Assembly: GCF_014652435.1 (NCBI RefSeq)
Contig: NZ_BMYU01000001.1
Span: 496,001 to 560,000 of the forward strand
DNA length: 64,000 nucleotides
Reading direction: 5' to 3'
Source: Cognatundibacterium squillarum
GTDB lineage: Bacteria > Pseudomonadota > Gammaproteobacteria > Burkholderiales > Burkholderiaceae_D
In this document: positions 35,601 to 44,337 of the stretch, piece after piece
Position numbering within the stretch: the first letter of the stretch is position 1
Layout of the letters: each line of letters starts with the position of its first letter
The notes under the pieces: generated by a model
Databases searched by the model: none
Told to the model about the DNA's origin: nothing
What the model saw: the letters and a program-made list of their open reading frames with translations, nothing else
Program-made: the position numbers and the translations under genes

Positions 35601-36813
35601 TCGATGGTTTGAAAATGCGTTCCTGCTCCTGCGCCGATAAACGCGCAAACAGCGGCAGAATTTCCACATGCGGCGGATGGTGTTTGCGTAAAGCTTCCGC
35701 TGCGTCGCGGATTTCGCGCTCGCCCGGCAGGAAGATCAGCACATCACCGGAACCCAAACGGCACAGTTCATCCACCGCGTCGGTGATTGCGGTCATCAGA
35801 TCGCGGTCTTTATCTTTTTCTGTGTCCTGCACCGGACGGTAACGGATTTCCACCGGATATAAACGACCGGACACTTCAATCACCGGTGCCGGTTTTTGCT
35901 GCGCATCGCAGAAATGGCGCGCGAAGCGGTCGGCATCAATGGTGGCGGACGTGATGATAATTTTCAGATCCGGACGTTTCGGCAGAATCTGCTTCAGATA
36001 GCCGAGCAGAAAATCAATGTTCAGGCTGCGTTCATGCGCTTCGTCGATGATGATGGTGTCGTACTGACGCAGCAAAGGATCGGTCTGGGTTTCTGCCAGC
36101 AGAATACCGTCGGTCATCAGCTTGACGCAGGCACCTTCGTTCAGCGTATCGGTAAAACGCACTTTATAACCGACATGCTCCCCCAGTGGCGAGCCGAGTT
36201 CCTGCGCAATCCGTTTTGCAGTGGACGATGCAGCGATACGGCGCGGCTGGGTGTGGCCGATCATGCCGGTGCTGCCACGTCCAACTTCCAGACAAATTTT
36301 CGGCAGCTGTGTGGTTTTACCGGAACCGGTTTCACCGCAAACAATCACCACCTGATTTGCAATCAGTGCATTTGCAATATCCTCGCGCTTGCCGGATACC
36401 GGCAATTCTTCAGGGAAAGTGATTTCCGGTAAAGGATTGCGTTTCGCCAGAAACGGATGCACCTGCCCTGCAGTGTTTTTAGCGCCGGATTGATTCGGCT
36501 TCCGGCTGGCAACTTTGCTGTTTTGTTGTGCTCTAGCTGGTGCTGCCGGCGATTTCTGCATTTCTGCGGGTTTTCGCGGCACACCCTGACGGCTGCCCTG
36601 ATTACGCTGTGTATCCTGCGTGCCATTGCGGGTTTGCGTTGCCGCCTGCGGCCTACGTGCCTGCGCATCACCACTGTTCAGTGACGGCGTGTTTATTTGC
36701 TGCTTTTGCTGTTGTTCTTTTTGTTCGATCAGCTGCGCGCGTAAATCGCGCAATCCGGCCAGTCCGTCCAGTTTGGCGGCGCTGCCGGAAGTAGATGTTT
36801 TTTTCTGTGTCAT
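32620..36813 (-). CDS. hrpA: ATP-dependent RNA helicase HrpA
   Basis: A 1397-residue DEAH-box helicase. After a low-complexity Gln/Lys/Ala-rich N-terminal tail (about 1-120) come Walker A GETGSGKT (160-167), DEAH (257-260), ITSATIDADRFARHF (motif III) and NQRAGRCGR (motif VI). The HA2/OB region and the long HrpA-specific C-terminal DUF3418-type domain follow. HrpA in E. coli is linked to RNA processing and to resolving stalled or colliding ribosomes. Length is slightly above the usual 1300 because of the N-terminal tail. It is monocistronic. Confidence 0.95.
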   Translation of the reverse strand: MTQKKTSTSGSAAKLDGLAGLRDLRAQLIEQKEQQQKQQINTPSLNSGDAQARRPQAATQTRNGTQDTQRNQGSRQGVPRKPAEMQKSPAAPARAQQNSKVASRKPNQSGAKNTAGQVHPFLAKRNPLPEITFPEELPVSGKREDIANALIANQVVIVCGETGSGKTTQLPKICLEVGRGSTGMIGHTQPRRIAASSTAKRIAQELGSPLGEHVGYKVRFTDTLNEGACVKLMTDGILLAETQTDPLLRQYDTIIIDEAHERSLNIDFLLGYLKQILPKRPDLKIIITSATIDADRFARHFCDAQQKPAPVIEVSGRLYPVEIRYRPVQDTEKDKDRDLMTAITDAVDELCRLGSGDVLIFLPGEREIRDAAEALRKHHPPHVEILPLFARLSAQEQERIFKPSNARRIVLATNVAETSLTVPGIRFVVDTGLARVKRYSYRNKVEQLQIESIAQSAANQRAGRCGRVSSGVCIRLYDEKEFQQRARFTDPEILRSSLASVILRMKSLRLTDVESFPFIEPPLGRAIADGYQLLQELGAMDETNQLTAVGRQLAKLPLDPRVGRMILAARDQQALQEVLIIAAALSVQDPRERPLEAQAAADQAHKKFADEKSEFLSYLKLWKWFEDAIEHKKTNRQLQDNCRSNFVNQLRLREWREVHSQLLTIVKEQGWRMNEKPATYEQLHLALLTGLLGNIGYKSDEDSHYLGARGIKFHIWPGSHLSKKAGRWIMCAELVDTSRLYGRCIAQIQPEWLEKTGAHLLKKSYGDPRWEKKAGQVVAHERATLYGLVVYSQRRINFGNINPDEARTIFIREALVNGEFETRLPFFAHNQQLVREIENLEHKSRRLDVLVDDELIVAFYDKLIPPGICNAVEFEQWHREATRTTPKMLYLVKDDLMRHEAAGITTDFFPKTMQVSGVAVQLSYHFEPGSPRDGVTMSVPLYLLNQVSAERGEWLVPGMLKEKVQLLLKSLPQKIRRHCVPLPEYAAGFCERNDFGKGIFLDVLIADIREKTGLLCKSTDFKFETLPAHLAMNFKVVDEHGRQLDMGRNLASLRAELGGQARESFQKIASAEKLALLEGGNDADEAVSAQSRSAAVPQASARPQGKGGAAPVVYQQEKLTDWTFGELPELLEVQQGKQTLIGYPALVDQQTHCQIEVFDDPDEAARIHRTGLRRLFALQLKEQVKFLEKNIPGMQQMGMQFMALGSHEELRDQIIQTALERACLQNGMPSNEGEFRQRREEGKARLNLLANEIARLAGLILSEYHALPKKIQSVKAHSAAAADMQTQLQQLVHKRFIAENDYVQLAHFPRYLKAMAVRIDKLRADPARDQKQMAEWNSVAQAWLRHPRRHGADADPKLIEFRWMLEELRVSLFAQELKTPMPVSVKRLQKVWESLQR

Positions 36814-36984
36814 AGGGGCGGGATTATCCCAGATTTAGCCAGCAGCGACAAAACCGGGCTGCGCCGATTGCGCAGCTTTGTTGCGATGCTGTTATGCAAA
36901 AATTTTCTGTACTGACTTGACTTAAAGTGCGCTGGAACTTTTAGACTTTGCAGTTCTTTCTTTTTAGCGAATAAGAGTTTTACG

Positions 36985-37212
36985 ATGATTCCGAAAAAAT
37001 ATGCGCAGCTGGTGTTCAGCCTGATTCTCTCCGGCCTGATGTCTTTACTGGTTTCCGGCATCACCACGATCCGCACTACCGGCCTGCATGATCAGACGTT
37101 GCATTTATGGCTGAGCGCATGGCTGCCGGCGTGGATAGTGGCATTTCCGTCGGTGATGGTGGTTGCGCCGCTGACGCAAAAACTGGTGGCGATGCTGGTG
37201 CGTAAAGACTAA
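36985..37212 (+). CDS. DUF2798 small membrane protein
   Basis: A 75-residue protein with two transmembrane helices (about 8-28 and 42-64) and the DUF2798 pattern: basic N-terminus KKYAQLVFSLILSGLMSLLVSGITT, then FLxxWLPAWIVAFPSVMVVAP and a Lys/Arg tail. Function is unknown in the family. The ribosome binding site is weak (AAGAG). It stands alone between hrpA and the TPR lipoprotein gene. Confidence 0.85.
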   Translation: MIPKKYAQLVFSLILSGLMSLLVSGITTIRTTGLHDQTLHLWLSAWLPAWIVAFPSVMVVAPLTQKLVAMLVRKD

Positions 37213-37401
37213 CCAGTTATCAGCACCAACTAACAAATGCCATAAAAGTAGTCGCCTCGTAAAGTTATATATATCTGGCAGGAACTACCGTCAGCTGCTA
37301 AAACGCAAATGAAAGAATCATCGGAAAATCAGTCAACCCGAGGTTGTAAACTTCTTTTCGGTGTTTAGGTCCGCCAAACATTGTGCGATGAGGAGCTGGC
37401 T

Positions 37402-38547
37402 ATGTTCACACGTTTGCTGTTTTTTATGCTGTTTTCAATACTGACCGGCTGCGCCACCCAGACGAAAGTAGCGCAACCCGCTTTGTTTCATGACGCTGCT
37501 TTTGCGCTGAGCCGCAGCGAACCGCGTGCCGAAGATGTTCTGAAAGTCAGCGAACCGATGCGGGAATTCCTGAAGCAGCATGTGCGTGCCGGAAACGGCG
37601 ATATGCGTGTCAGGTTGTATCAGGCGCTGAAAAAAAACAGTGGTCTGATGCTGGAATACGATGCCGAAGAAACGCTGAATGCGAGCGAAGCATTTGATCG
37701 TAAAAGCGGTAATTGCCTGTCGCTGGTACTGATGACCGCCGCAATGGCGCGTGAGCTGGGGCTGGATGTGCGCTTTCAGAATGTACGCATGGATGACAGC
37801 TGGACCCGTACCGATCATATATTGCTGGCATCCGGCCATGTAAACGTGCTGCTGGGGCAGCGTACCAGTGCCTTTGATCTGGATCTGGGCGACCATGCTT
37901 CGCTGATTATCGATTTCCTGCCACCGGGTGTTGCAATGCGTCAGCAAGCCGACATCATCTCCGAAAAACGTATTGTGGCGATGTATTTCAATAACCGCGC
38001 TGCTGAACTGCTGGCACGCGGCAAAGCTGGCGAAGCCTACTGGTACGCAAAAGCAGCCATCACAACAGACCCTGACTTTTCGATTGCGATTAACACTCTC
38101 GGCGTCGTGTATCGCAAACAAGCGATGTTTGCGGAGGCCGAACAGTTATTTCGCTACATTGTCGTAACGCAACCGGAAAATGTTGTCGCACTCAGTAATC
38201 TGCAAGAGTTACTGGTAACCCGTCAACGCCCAGCAGAAGCCGCTGCTGTGGCGACACAACTGGCAAAACTGCAGCCGGAACCACCTTTTTATTTCCTGAA
38301 TCAGGGCAAACAAGCGTATCAGGAAGGCCGCTTTGCCGATGCGCGCAAACTGATCGAGAAAGAGTTGCGCAAAGATCCGTATAACGAAGAATCTTACTTC
38401 TGGCTGGCACGTACCTATTTCCAGCTTGGCAATCTGCAGAAAACCGATGAAAACCTGCAAATGGCGGAGAAAAATGCGCTGACGCGGAAATCGCAGGATT
38501 TGTATTATAAAAAGCGCCAGTCTCTGGCTTTACTGGCGCAAAAATAA
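37402..38547 (+). CDS. Lipoprotein with transglutaminase-like domain and TPR repeats
   Basis: A 381-residue predicted lipoprotein. ATG 37402 with GAGGAG upstream is preferred to an earlier TTG. The signal ends in the lipobox LTGC, with lipidation at Cys 15 or nearby. Residues about 60-190 resemble a transglutaminase-like fold: a possible catalytic Cys in RKSGNCLSLVLMTAAMARELG, His in ASGHVNVLL and Asp in AFDLDLGD, in the usual Cys-His-Asp order. Residues about 200-375 hold about four TPR units (for example NTLGVVYRKQAMFAEAEQLF and YFWLARTYFQLGNLQKTDENL). Its location would be periplasmic and membrane-anchored. The function is unknown; a protease or a scaffold for an envelope complex is conceivable. 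Confidence 0.75.
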   Translation: MFTRLLFFMLFSILTGCATQTKVAQPALFHDAAFALSRSEPRAEDVLKVSEPMREFLKQHVRAGNGDMRVRLYQALKKNSGLMLEYDAEETLNASEAFDRKSGNCLSLVLMTAAMARELGLDVRFQNVRMDDSWTRTDHILLASGHVNVLLGQRTSAFDLDLGDHASLIIDFLPPGVAMRQQADIISEKRIVAMYFNNRAAELLARGKAGEAYWYAKAAITTDPDFSIAINTLGVVYRKQAMFAEAEQLFRYIVVTQPENVVALSNLQELLVTRQRPAEAAAVATQLAKLQPEPPFYFLNQGKQAYQEGRFADARKLIEKELRKDPYNEESYFWLARTYFQLGNLQKTDENLQMAEKNALTRKSQDLYYKKRQSLALLAQK

Positions 38548-38592
38548 GTTTCCGGAAGGCACAGACTATGCAAGATTCCTGCGTGATCAGAT

Positions 38593-38598
38593 TATAAT
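38593..38598 (+). promoter_or_regulatory. TATAAT -10 box immediately before argA
   Basis: A perfect TATAAT ends six bases before the argA ATG, and no Shine-Dalgarno is visible between them. If used, transcription would begin at or next to the start codon, giving a leaderless mRNA. No clear -35 is seen at 16-18 bp. Confidence 0.4.
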
Positions 38599-38604
38599 TC
38601 GCGC

Positions 38605-39915
38605 ATGGAAAATCCCGTTCAATTCGTTCAGTGGCTGCGCTCGGTCGCACCGTATATTCATGCCTTCCGTGGCAAGACTTTCGTCGTGGCCTTTCCGGGC
38701 GAGCTGGTCGTTGCCGGCGCACTGCCTGTTCTGGCGCAGGATTTGTCTTTATTGCATGCTCTCGGCATCAAAATTGTGATCGTACACGGATCGCGCCCAC
38801 AGGTGGCTGAACAGCTGGCCTTGCGAAATGTCGATGCCCACTTCCATCATGGCGTTCGTATTACCGATATCGCAGCGATGGAATGTTCAAAAGAAGCTGC
38901 CGGTGAACTGCGCCTGGATATCGAAGCAGCATTCAGCCAGGGCTTGCCTAATACCCCGATGGCACACTCTGCGATCCGTATTATTTCCGGCAATTTTGTG
39001 ACCGCACGACCAATCGGCATTGTGAACGGCGTAGATTTCGGTCTGACCGGTGTTACCCGTAAAGTGGCAGCGGAAACCATTCATAAAATTCTGGAAGCAG
39101 GCAGTCTGGTACTGCTTGGCCCGCTGGGCTTTTCGCCGACAGGTGAAGCATTTAACCTGACGATGGAAGACGTGGCGGTTTCGGCAGCAACTGCGCTGAA
39201 AGCAGACAAACTGATCTTCATCACCGAAACACCGATGATGGTGGATCAGGACAATGAAGAAATTCACGAATTATCATATCAGCATGCTGACGACGAGCTA
39301 AGCGCCGGTTATCTGCCGCCGGATTCTGCGTTTTATCTGGAACACGCTGCCAAAGCCTGCAAAGCCGGCGTACCGCGTGTGCATATCGTGCCTTACGCGA
39401 TGGATGGCTCTGCGTTGCTGGAATTGTTCACGCACGATGGTGTGGGCACGATGGTCACATCGGAAAATCTGGAAACACTGCGTGAAGCGACGATTGAAGA
39501 TGTCGGTGCGATCATTAAACTGATCGAACCACTGGAAGCGGACGGTACGCTGGTGAAACGCGGCCGCGAACTGATAGAACGCGAAATCAACCAGTTCTCT
39601 GTGATTGAGCATGACGGCGTGATCTTTGGTTGCGCAGCCCTCTATCCTTTCCATTACGACAAAATGGCAGAAATGGCCTGCCTGACGGTAAATCCGGACG
39701 TGCAGGGTCAGGGCGATGGCGAACGGATACTCAAACACATGGAAAGACGCGCCCGCCGCGCTGGTTTCCATTCGCTGTTTGTACTGACGACGCGCACCGA
39801 ACACTGGTTCCTGAAGCGCGGATTCGTGAAGGCGACTGTCGACGATTTACCGCGTGACCGTCAGAAAATGTACAACTGGCAACGCAAATCTCTGGTACTG
39901 ATCAAGCAGCTGTAA
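38605..39915 (+). CDS. argA: N-acetylglutamate synthase
   Basis: A 436-residue bifunctional-architecture ArgA: an amino-acid-kinase domain (about 20-280; [35 protein letters not shown]) followed by a GNAT acetyltransferase domain (about 290-436; [46 protein letters not shown]). It catalyses the first step of arginine synthesis, acetyl-CoA plus glutamate to N-acetylglutamate. The kinase-like domain is the usual site of arginine feedback. The start is fixed by the aligned N-terminus, although no ribosome binding site is seen (see the -10 box upstream). yggX follows 47 bp downstream. Confidence 0.95.
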   Translation: MENPVQFVQWLRSVAPYIHAFRGKTFVVAFPGELVVAGALPVLAQDLSLLHALGIKIVIVHGSRPQVAEQLALRNVDAHFHHGVRITDIAAMECSKEAAGELRLDIEAAFSQGLPNTPMAHSAIRIISGNFVTARPIGIVNGVDFGLTGVTRKVAAETIHKILEAGSLVLLGPLGFSPTGEAFNLTMEDVAVSAATALKADKLIFITETPMMVDQDNEEIHELSYQHADDELSAGYLPPDSAFYLEHAAKACKAGVPRVHIVPYAMDGSALLELFTHDGVGTMVTSENLETLREATIEDVGAIIKLIEPLEADGTLVKRGRELIEREINQFSVIEHDGVIFGCAALYPFHYDKMAEMACLTVNPDVQGQGDGERILKHMERRARRAGFHSLFVLTTRTEHWFLKRGFVKATVDDLPRDRQKMYNWQRKSLVLIKQL

Positions 39916-39962
39916 GCAGCTTTACGTATAATCGCGGCATCGCAAATTCAACAGGAGTTACT

Positions 39963-40235
39963 ATGGCCCGCATGGTCCACTGCATTAAACTGGATAAAGA
40001 AGCAGAAGGTCTGGATTTCGCACCGGTTCCGGGCGAACTGGGCGCGAGAATTTATCAATCCGTTTCCAAAGAAGCCTGGGCTGGCTGGATCAAACACCAG
40101 ACTATGCTGGTGAATGAAAACCGCCTGAATCTGGCTGATATCCGTGCCCGTAAATACCTGATGGCACAAATGGAAAAGCATTTCTTCGGCGATGGCGCAG
40201 ATGCTGCTGCCGGTTACGTACCACCGACTGCCTGA
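39963..40235 (+). CDS. yggX: Probable Fe(2+)-trafficking protein YggX
   Basis: A 90-residue protein matching YggX along its whole length: [19 protein letters not shown] with the single conserved Cys, then [22 protein letters not shown] and [20 protein letters not shown]. YggX protects iron-sulfur clusters from oxidative damage and affects iron availability. It has a good ribosome binding site (CAGGAG) and a TATAAT-like -10 at 39927-39932, so it may be transcribed separately from argA. A terminator follows. Confidence 0.95.
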   Translation: MARMVHCIKLDKEAEGLDFAPVPGELGARIYQSVSKEAWAGWIKHQTMLVNENRLNLADIRARKYLMAQMEKHFFGDGADAAAGYVPPTA

Positions 40236-40252
40236 TCTCGTTCAGCGCGAAT

Positions 40253-40287
40253 AAAAAGCCTCCTGCAAACGGAGGCTTTTTTATTTC
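40253..40287 (+). terminator. Intrinsic terminator after yggX
   Basis: Ten-bp arms AAAAGCCTCC and GGAGGCTTTT around TGCAAAC, then more T. Confidence 0.9.
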
Positions 40288-40382
40288 TGTTGCGTTTGCC
40301 GCAACGGATCGCAAAAACAGATCTGTTCCCGTGCATTTGCTTTTGCACCCGGCAGACGCCGCACAGGTAAGCTGCCTGCAGG

Positions 40383-40491
40383 CTGAAAAATGCCCCAAAT
40401 ACCCTCAAATGCGGCTTTCAGCACAGCGATGCGGCGGTCGTCGGCAGAAAGTCCGGGCCTCCGGAAACACCATATGACGATAACTGCACAA
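40383..40491 (+). repeat. Dispersed intergenic repeat, copy D
   Basis: Carries CTGAAAAATGCC, CTCAAATGCGG, TTTCAGCACAGCGAT, the core CGGTCGTCGGCAGAAAGTCC, the perfect hairpin TCCGG-GCCT-CCGGA and ATGACGATAACTGCACAA. It lies between the convergent yggX and carbonic anhydrase genes and directly abuts the next terminator. Confidence 0.85.
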
Positions 40492-40527
40492 AAGCCCGTT
40501 TTCCTGACGCAGAAAAACGGGCTTTTT
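40490..40527. terminator. Bidirectional terminator at the end of the carbonic anhydrase gene
   Basis: Thirteen-bp arms AAAAGCCCGTTTT and AAAACGGGCTTTT around CCTGACGCAG, with a T-run on each strand. Confidence 0.88.
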
Positions 40528-40549
40528 CGGGAGATTAGCTGATACGGAA

Positions 40550-41278
40550 TCAGTTCAGGAAATCAACTTTCCCGGTTTCCACGTCATGCATTGCACCGAT
40601 CACTTTGATCTGGCCTTTATCGACCATTTCTTTCAGCACCGGGCTTTTATCCAGAATCGTTTTCACAGTCATGCGCACATTGGTTTCGGCTGCAGCATCC
40701 ACAAAGTGATGATTTTTGGAGGAGCGGTCGCTGCCATGCACATTCGGCGTTGCTTTGACTGCTGGCGAGATTTTTTCGATCAGTGCGGTCAGATTACCCA
40801 TTTTCACGCCATCACAGGCACCTTTGACTGCGCCGCAGTGGGTATGCCCCACCACCACAATCGCTTTGGAACCGGCAACTTTGGATGCATACTCCAGGCT
40901 GCCCAGAATATCTTCATTGACGATATTTCCGGCAACACGGGCGGTAAACATATCACCGATACCCTGATCGAACACCAGTGCAGGGTCAGAACGGGAATCA
41001 ATGCAGGAAACGATACTGACAAACGGGAACTGACCTTGTGAACCGGCAGCTTTGGTCTGGGCGATCAGATCACGCTTTACCATATTGCCAGACAGGAAAC
41101 GGGCATTCCCATCTTTCAAGCGCTGAATTGCTTCCTCCGGTGTGACCTTAGCCTGAGATTCTTTGGTCATCGGTACATTCAGAACGGCATCCGCAAACAC
41201 GGATGGTGCGGTTCCGAATGTTGCGGCAACCAGTGCTGCCGCCATGACCACCTTTTTCAGACCGATTTCCTTCAACAT
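40550..41278 (-). CDS. Beta-class carbonic anhydrase with signal peptide
   Basis: A 242-residue zinc enzyme interconverting CO2 and bicarbonate. Beta-class motifs are complete: SCIDSRSDP (C92 with the D94/R96 dyad) and GHTHCG (H145, C148), giving a Cys2His zinc site. The first 30 residues form a signal peptide (basic start, hydrophobic stretch, VFADA), so the enzyme should be periplasmic, which distinguishes it from cytosolic Can/CynT. A periplasmic form would help retain or supply CO2/bicarbonate across the inner membrane or buffer pH. It is 80 bp downstream of rpiA on the same strand and could be co-transcribed with it. Confidence 0.92.
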   Translation of the reverse strand: MLKEIGLKKVVMAAALVAATFGTAPSVFADAVLNVPMTKESQAKVTPEEAIQRLKDGNARFLSGNMVKRDLIAQTKAAGSQGQFPFVSIVSCIDSRSDPALVFDQGIGDMFTARVAGNIVNEDILGSLEYASKVAGSKAIVVVGHTHCGAVKGACDGVKMGNLTALIEKISPAVKATPNVHGSDRSSKNHHFVDAAAETNVRMTVKTILDKSPVLKEMVDKGQIKVIGAMHDVETGKVDFLN

Positions 41279-41358
41279 AGTGACTCCTCTCTGTAATTAA
41301 TTAGAATGAGCGAAAATCATAATGACTCAGGCAGCGACAGCACAATTCGCTTTTTCCT

Positions 41359-42030
41359 TCAGAACTGTAAGGTTTTTACCCCATTAGTTGTTCCCAATAA
41401 ACATACGTCCGCGCCTTGTGCCGCAAATAAGCCTACAGTCACAACACCAACGATATTATTAATGCTTGCCTCCATTGCAACCGGATCACTAATCTGCATC
41501 CCGTGCACGTCCAGTATATAGTTGCCGTTGTCAGTTACCAGTGGTTTCTCATCTTTCAGGCGTAATTTTGCCTGACCACCCAATGCGTTCAGTTTACGGG
41601 CCACGACCGCATGCGACATCGGAATCACTTCTACTGGTAACGGAAATTTGCCGAGCGTCGGCACCAGTTTGGAGCCATCAGCAATACAAATGAATTTTTG
41701 CGCAACGGACGCCACGATTTTTTCGCGGGTCAGTGCTGCGCCGCCACCTTTGATCATCGCGCCGCTGGCGGTGATTTCATCCGCGCCATCGATATACACT
41801 GGCATGCTGGTCACATCATTCAGATCCAGCACTTCAAAGCCATGTGCGCGCAGACGCGCGGCGGTTGCTTCAGACGATGCAACCGTGGCTTTGACTTTAT
41901 CTTTGATTTTCGCCAGTTCATCAATGAAAAAATTGGCTGTCGAGCCAGTGCCGACACCAACGATGTCGTTCTCAACCACATAAGCAATCGCTGCTTTTGC
42001 CACTTCCAGTTTCAGTTCGTCCTGAGTCAT
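41359..42030 (-). CDS. rpiA: Ribose-5-phosphate isomerase A
   Basis: A 223-residue RpiA, interconverting ribose 5-phosphate and ribulose 5-phosphate in the pentose phosphate pathway. Signatures: [16 protein letters not shown] (phosphate loop), [25 protein letters not shown] (catalytic Asp), [16 protein letters not shown] (catalytic Glu region) and DNGNYILDV. The start [12 protein letters not shown] at 42030 matches the family; the longer upstream frame does not. It is followed by the carbonic anhydrase gene and preceded by srkA, all on the minus strand. Confidence 0.96.
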   Translation of the reverse strand: MTQDELKLEVAKAAIAYVVENDIVGVGTGSTANFFIDELAKIKDKVKATVASSEATAARLRAHGFEVLDLNDVTSMPVYIDGADEITASGAMIKGGGAALTREKIVASVAQKFICIADGSKLVPTLGKFPLPVEVIPMSHAVVARKLNALGGQAKLRLKDEKPLVTDNGNYILDVHGMQISDPVAMEASINNIVGVVTVGLFAAQGADVCLLGTTNGVKTLQF

Positions 42031-42090
42031 GATTTCACTTCTTTCTAACAAATAAAAAACGTTTAAGGATGCTCCTGCAAGCAAAACGCC

Positions 42091-43101
42091 TTACACCGGC
42101 CATAAGGTCGGTGCCTGCATTGCAGCAATCTGTTCCTGTAATTCTGTAATTTTTTCCTGCCAGTAACGCGGCGTTCCAAACCACGAAAATGCGGCAACAA
42201 ATGCCGGATCAAAACGGCGCTGCGCCAGCCATGCGGAATAATGGATCAGCCGCAAAGTGCGTAAAGCTTCAATCAGATGCAGCTGACGCGGATTGAATTC
42301 ATAGAAGTCTTCGTAACCCGCCAGTAAATCGCCGAGTTGCGCCTGCATATCAGCACGTTCACCGGATAAGAGCATCCACAAATCCTGCACCGGCGGCCCG
42401 CTGCGCGCATCATCAAAATCCACAAAATGCGGGCCTGCCTCATCGCCATCATCCACCCACAACACATTGCCCGGATGACAGTCTCCGTGCAGACGAATTT
42501 GCGGCACATCACCCGCCAGATCAAACTGACGCTGCACCTGATCCAGTGCACGCTGGCTCGTATCAGCCCAGGCAGCTTTCAATTCATCCGGTATCAGATC
42601 CGGTGTCTGCAGCAACCATGCGCGTGGCTCAAATCCGAAACTTTGTATATTCAGCGCAGGACGATGCGCAAAGGCTGTTGTTGCGCCCTGTGCATGAATC
42701 CGTCCGATAAAGCGCCCCAGCCATTCCAGAGTAGCCGGATCATGTAATTCCGGCGCATGCCCGCGCTGACGCGGAAACAGCGCGAACCGGAATGCCTGCC
42801 AGTGACGCAGCGTATTTCCCTGCGCATCCGGCAATGCGGTCACCACCGGAATTTCCGCCTGCGCCAGCGCTGCGGAGAACTGATGCTCCTCAATAATTGC
42901 GGCATCGGTCCAGCGTTCAGGTCGGTAAAATTTAGCGATCAGCGGCGGGCCGTCTTCGACGCCAACCTGATACACACGGTTCTCATAACTGTTTAAAGCC
43001 AGCAAACGGCCGTCAACCATCCAGCCGGCCTGTTCCACTGCGTCCAGCACCAGATCCGGCGTCAGCCCCGAAAAGTGCGAAAAATCCTGATTTTTATCCA
43101 T
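42091..43101 (-). CDS. srkA: Stress response kinase A (YihE/RdoA family)
   Basis: A 336-residue protein kinase-like fold related to aminoglycoside/choline kinases. Features: FSGLTPDLVLDAVE start, SYENRVYQVG (glycine-loop equivalent), LIAKFYRPERW (ATP-binding Lys), RLHGDCHPGNVLW (catalytic Asp and Asn) and HFVDFDDARSGPPVQDLWM (metal Asp). SrkA phosphorylates Ser/Thr and protects cells from stress-induced death by opposing MazF or Cpx-linked damage in enterobacteria. ATG 43101 is used; ATG 43110 is possible, and neither has a good ribosome binding site. It lies 60 bp upstream of rpiA on the same strand. Confidence 0.9.
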   Translation of the reverse strand: MDKNQDFSHFSGLTPDLVLDAVEQAGWMVDGRLLALNSYENRVYQVGVEDGPPLIAKFYRPERWTDAAIIEEHQFSAALAQAEIPVVTALPDAQGNTLRHWQAFRFALFPRQRGHAPELHDPATLEWLGRFIGRIHAQGATTAFAHRPALNIQSFGFEPRAWLLQTPDLIPDELKAAWADTSQRALDQVQRQFDLAGDVPQIRLHGDCHPGNVLWVDDGDEAGPHFVDFDDARSGPPVQDLWMLLSGERADMQAQLGDLLAGYEDFYEFNPRQLHLIEALRTLRLIHYSAWLAQRRFDPAFVAAFSWFGTPRYWQEKITELQEQIAAMQAPTLWPV

Positions 43102-43227
43102 AGGCGGCATTGTAAGGTGAATCGATTCTGACTCAGCGATTTTCTGGGCGTGATACCTGAAAAATCGTGCAGATGCCCGCCTGAGCGGCTACACTTCGGA
43201 TATTTCAACGAATACGAAGTAATTGCT

Positions 43228-43917
43228 ATGCATCTTGATGAACCATTGAGCGATAAGGAATTTAACGAACTGGACAAGTTTCTGATGTCTGACCGTGTTG
43301 GTGATGACGGTATGACAATGGACGCTTTGCACGGTTTTCTGACGGCGATCGCAATCGGCCCGGAAATGATTCCTGTACAGGAATGGCTGCCAGTGGTCTG
43401 GGGCTTACCGGACAATGAACAGCCGAAATTCAAGACTGACAATGAAATGAAACGCATCACGAATCTGATCGCGCGTTTCATGAACGAAGTGCAGATTACC
43501 TTTGAAGTCGCACCACAAGAGTTTGAGCCGCTGTACTGCGTACAGGAGCATAACGGCAAAGAACTGGTTGACGGCGAAACCTGGGCCTGGGGCTTCTGCG
43601 AAGGCATGCGCCTGCGCGAAGACCAATGGCAACCGGCATGGGAAGATGCACTGGCAGGTCCGGTGCTGCATCAGATTTATTTGCTGGGCGCAGAAGAAAT
43701 CGAGGAAGAGGAAGTTGAATTCGTTGACACACCGGAGAAATGCCATACGCTGGCGCTGTCGATTGAAAAAGGCATTCGTACCGTGCGTCAGTTCTGGGCA
43801 CCGCTGCGCAAAAATGGCGTGGAAACCGTGAAACGCGAAGCGCCGAAAACCGGTCGCAATGATCCGTGCACCTGCGGCAGCGGCAAGAAATTCAAAGTCT
43901 GCTGCGGCGCAGAGTAA
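43228..43917 (+). CDS. UPF0149/YecA-type protein with C-terminal SEC-C motif
   Basis: A 229-residue soluble protein. Residues about 8-180 are the UPF0149 (YgfB/YecA) helical domain: [39 protein letters not shown], and an acidic [10 protein letters not shown] loop. The last 22 residues are a SEC-C zinc motif, [19 protein letters not shown], with four Cys in place of the usual Cys3-His. YecA-type SEC-C proteins bind SecB and ribosomes, suggesting a link to protein export or co-translational targeting. The start at 43228 gives the conserved N-terminus, although its ribosome binding site is weak. It is divergent from srkA. Confidence 0.86.
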   Translation: MHLDEPLSDKEFNELDKFLMSDRVGDDGMTMDALHGFLTAIAIGPEMIPVQEWLPVVWGLPDNEQPKFKTDNEMKRITNLIARFMNEVQITFEVAPQEFEPLYCVQEHNGKELVDGETWAWGFCEGMRLREDQWQPAWEDALAGPVLHQIYLLGAEEIEEEEVEFVDTPEKCHTLALSIEKGIRTVRQFWAPLRKNGVETVKREAPKTGRNDPCTCGSGKKFKVCCGAE

Positions 43918-44018
43918 GTACACAGCGCCTGTTGAAGAAAACCTCTACGGCGCTGGCTGTTTTGAAATGCTGACATCGTGTTAAGGTAATTGCCTGTTTA
44001 TCCGCAGAGGGAATTTTC

Positions 44019-44273
44019 ATGAGCTTACAGCAACAATTTGAACAGGCAGTTATCGATTCCAAAGCGCTGCCAGAGCGTCCGGACAATATGACACTGCTGA
44101 AAATTTACGCACTTTACAAACAAGGCGCGAGCGGCGATGTCACCGGTGATCGCCCTGGCATGATGGATTTTGTTGCGCGCGCCAAGTTTGACGCATGGGC
44201 AGAGCTGAAAGGCACTGCACAGGAAACAGCAATGCAAAGCTATATCGATCTGATCAATTCGCTCAAAGGCTGA
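44019..44273 (+). CDS. Acyl-CoA-binding protein
   Basis: An 84-residue four-helix ACBP. The family pattern is complete: FEQAVIDSKALPERPDNMTLLKIYALYKQGASGDV, with the tyrosines that bind the CoA adenine, then DFVARAKFDAWAELKGTAQETAMQSYIDLI, with the Lys and Trp contacts. It binds long-chain acyl-CoA in the cytosol and buffers or shuttles it. It has a good ribosome binding site (AGAGGGA) and a strong terminator. It is a single gene. Confidence 0.95.
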   Translation: MSLQQQFEQAVIDSKALPERPDNMTLLKIYALYKQGASGDVTGDRPGMMDFVARAKFDAWAELKGTAQETAMQSYIDLINSLKG

Positions 44274-44295
44274 TGATCTGAGCAATACAAGCAGC

Positions 44296-44330
44296 AAAAA
44301 AACGGGAGGTTTTCCTCCCGTTTTTTATTT
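44296..44330. terminator. Bidirectional terminator between ACBP and the dehydrogenase
   Basis: Arms AAAACGGGAGG and CCTCCCGTTTT with a short TTTT loop, A-rich on the left and T-rich on the right. Its right end is only 8 bp from the stop of the convergent gene. Confidence 0.9.
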
Positions 44331-44337
44331 CCGCAAT

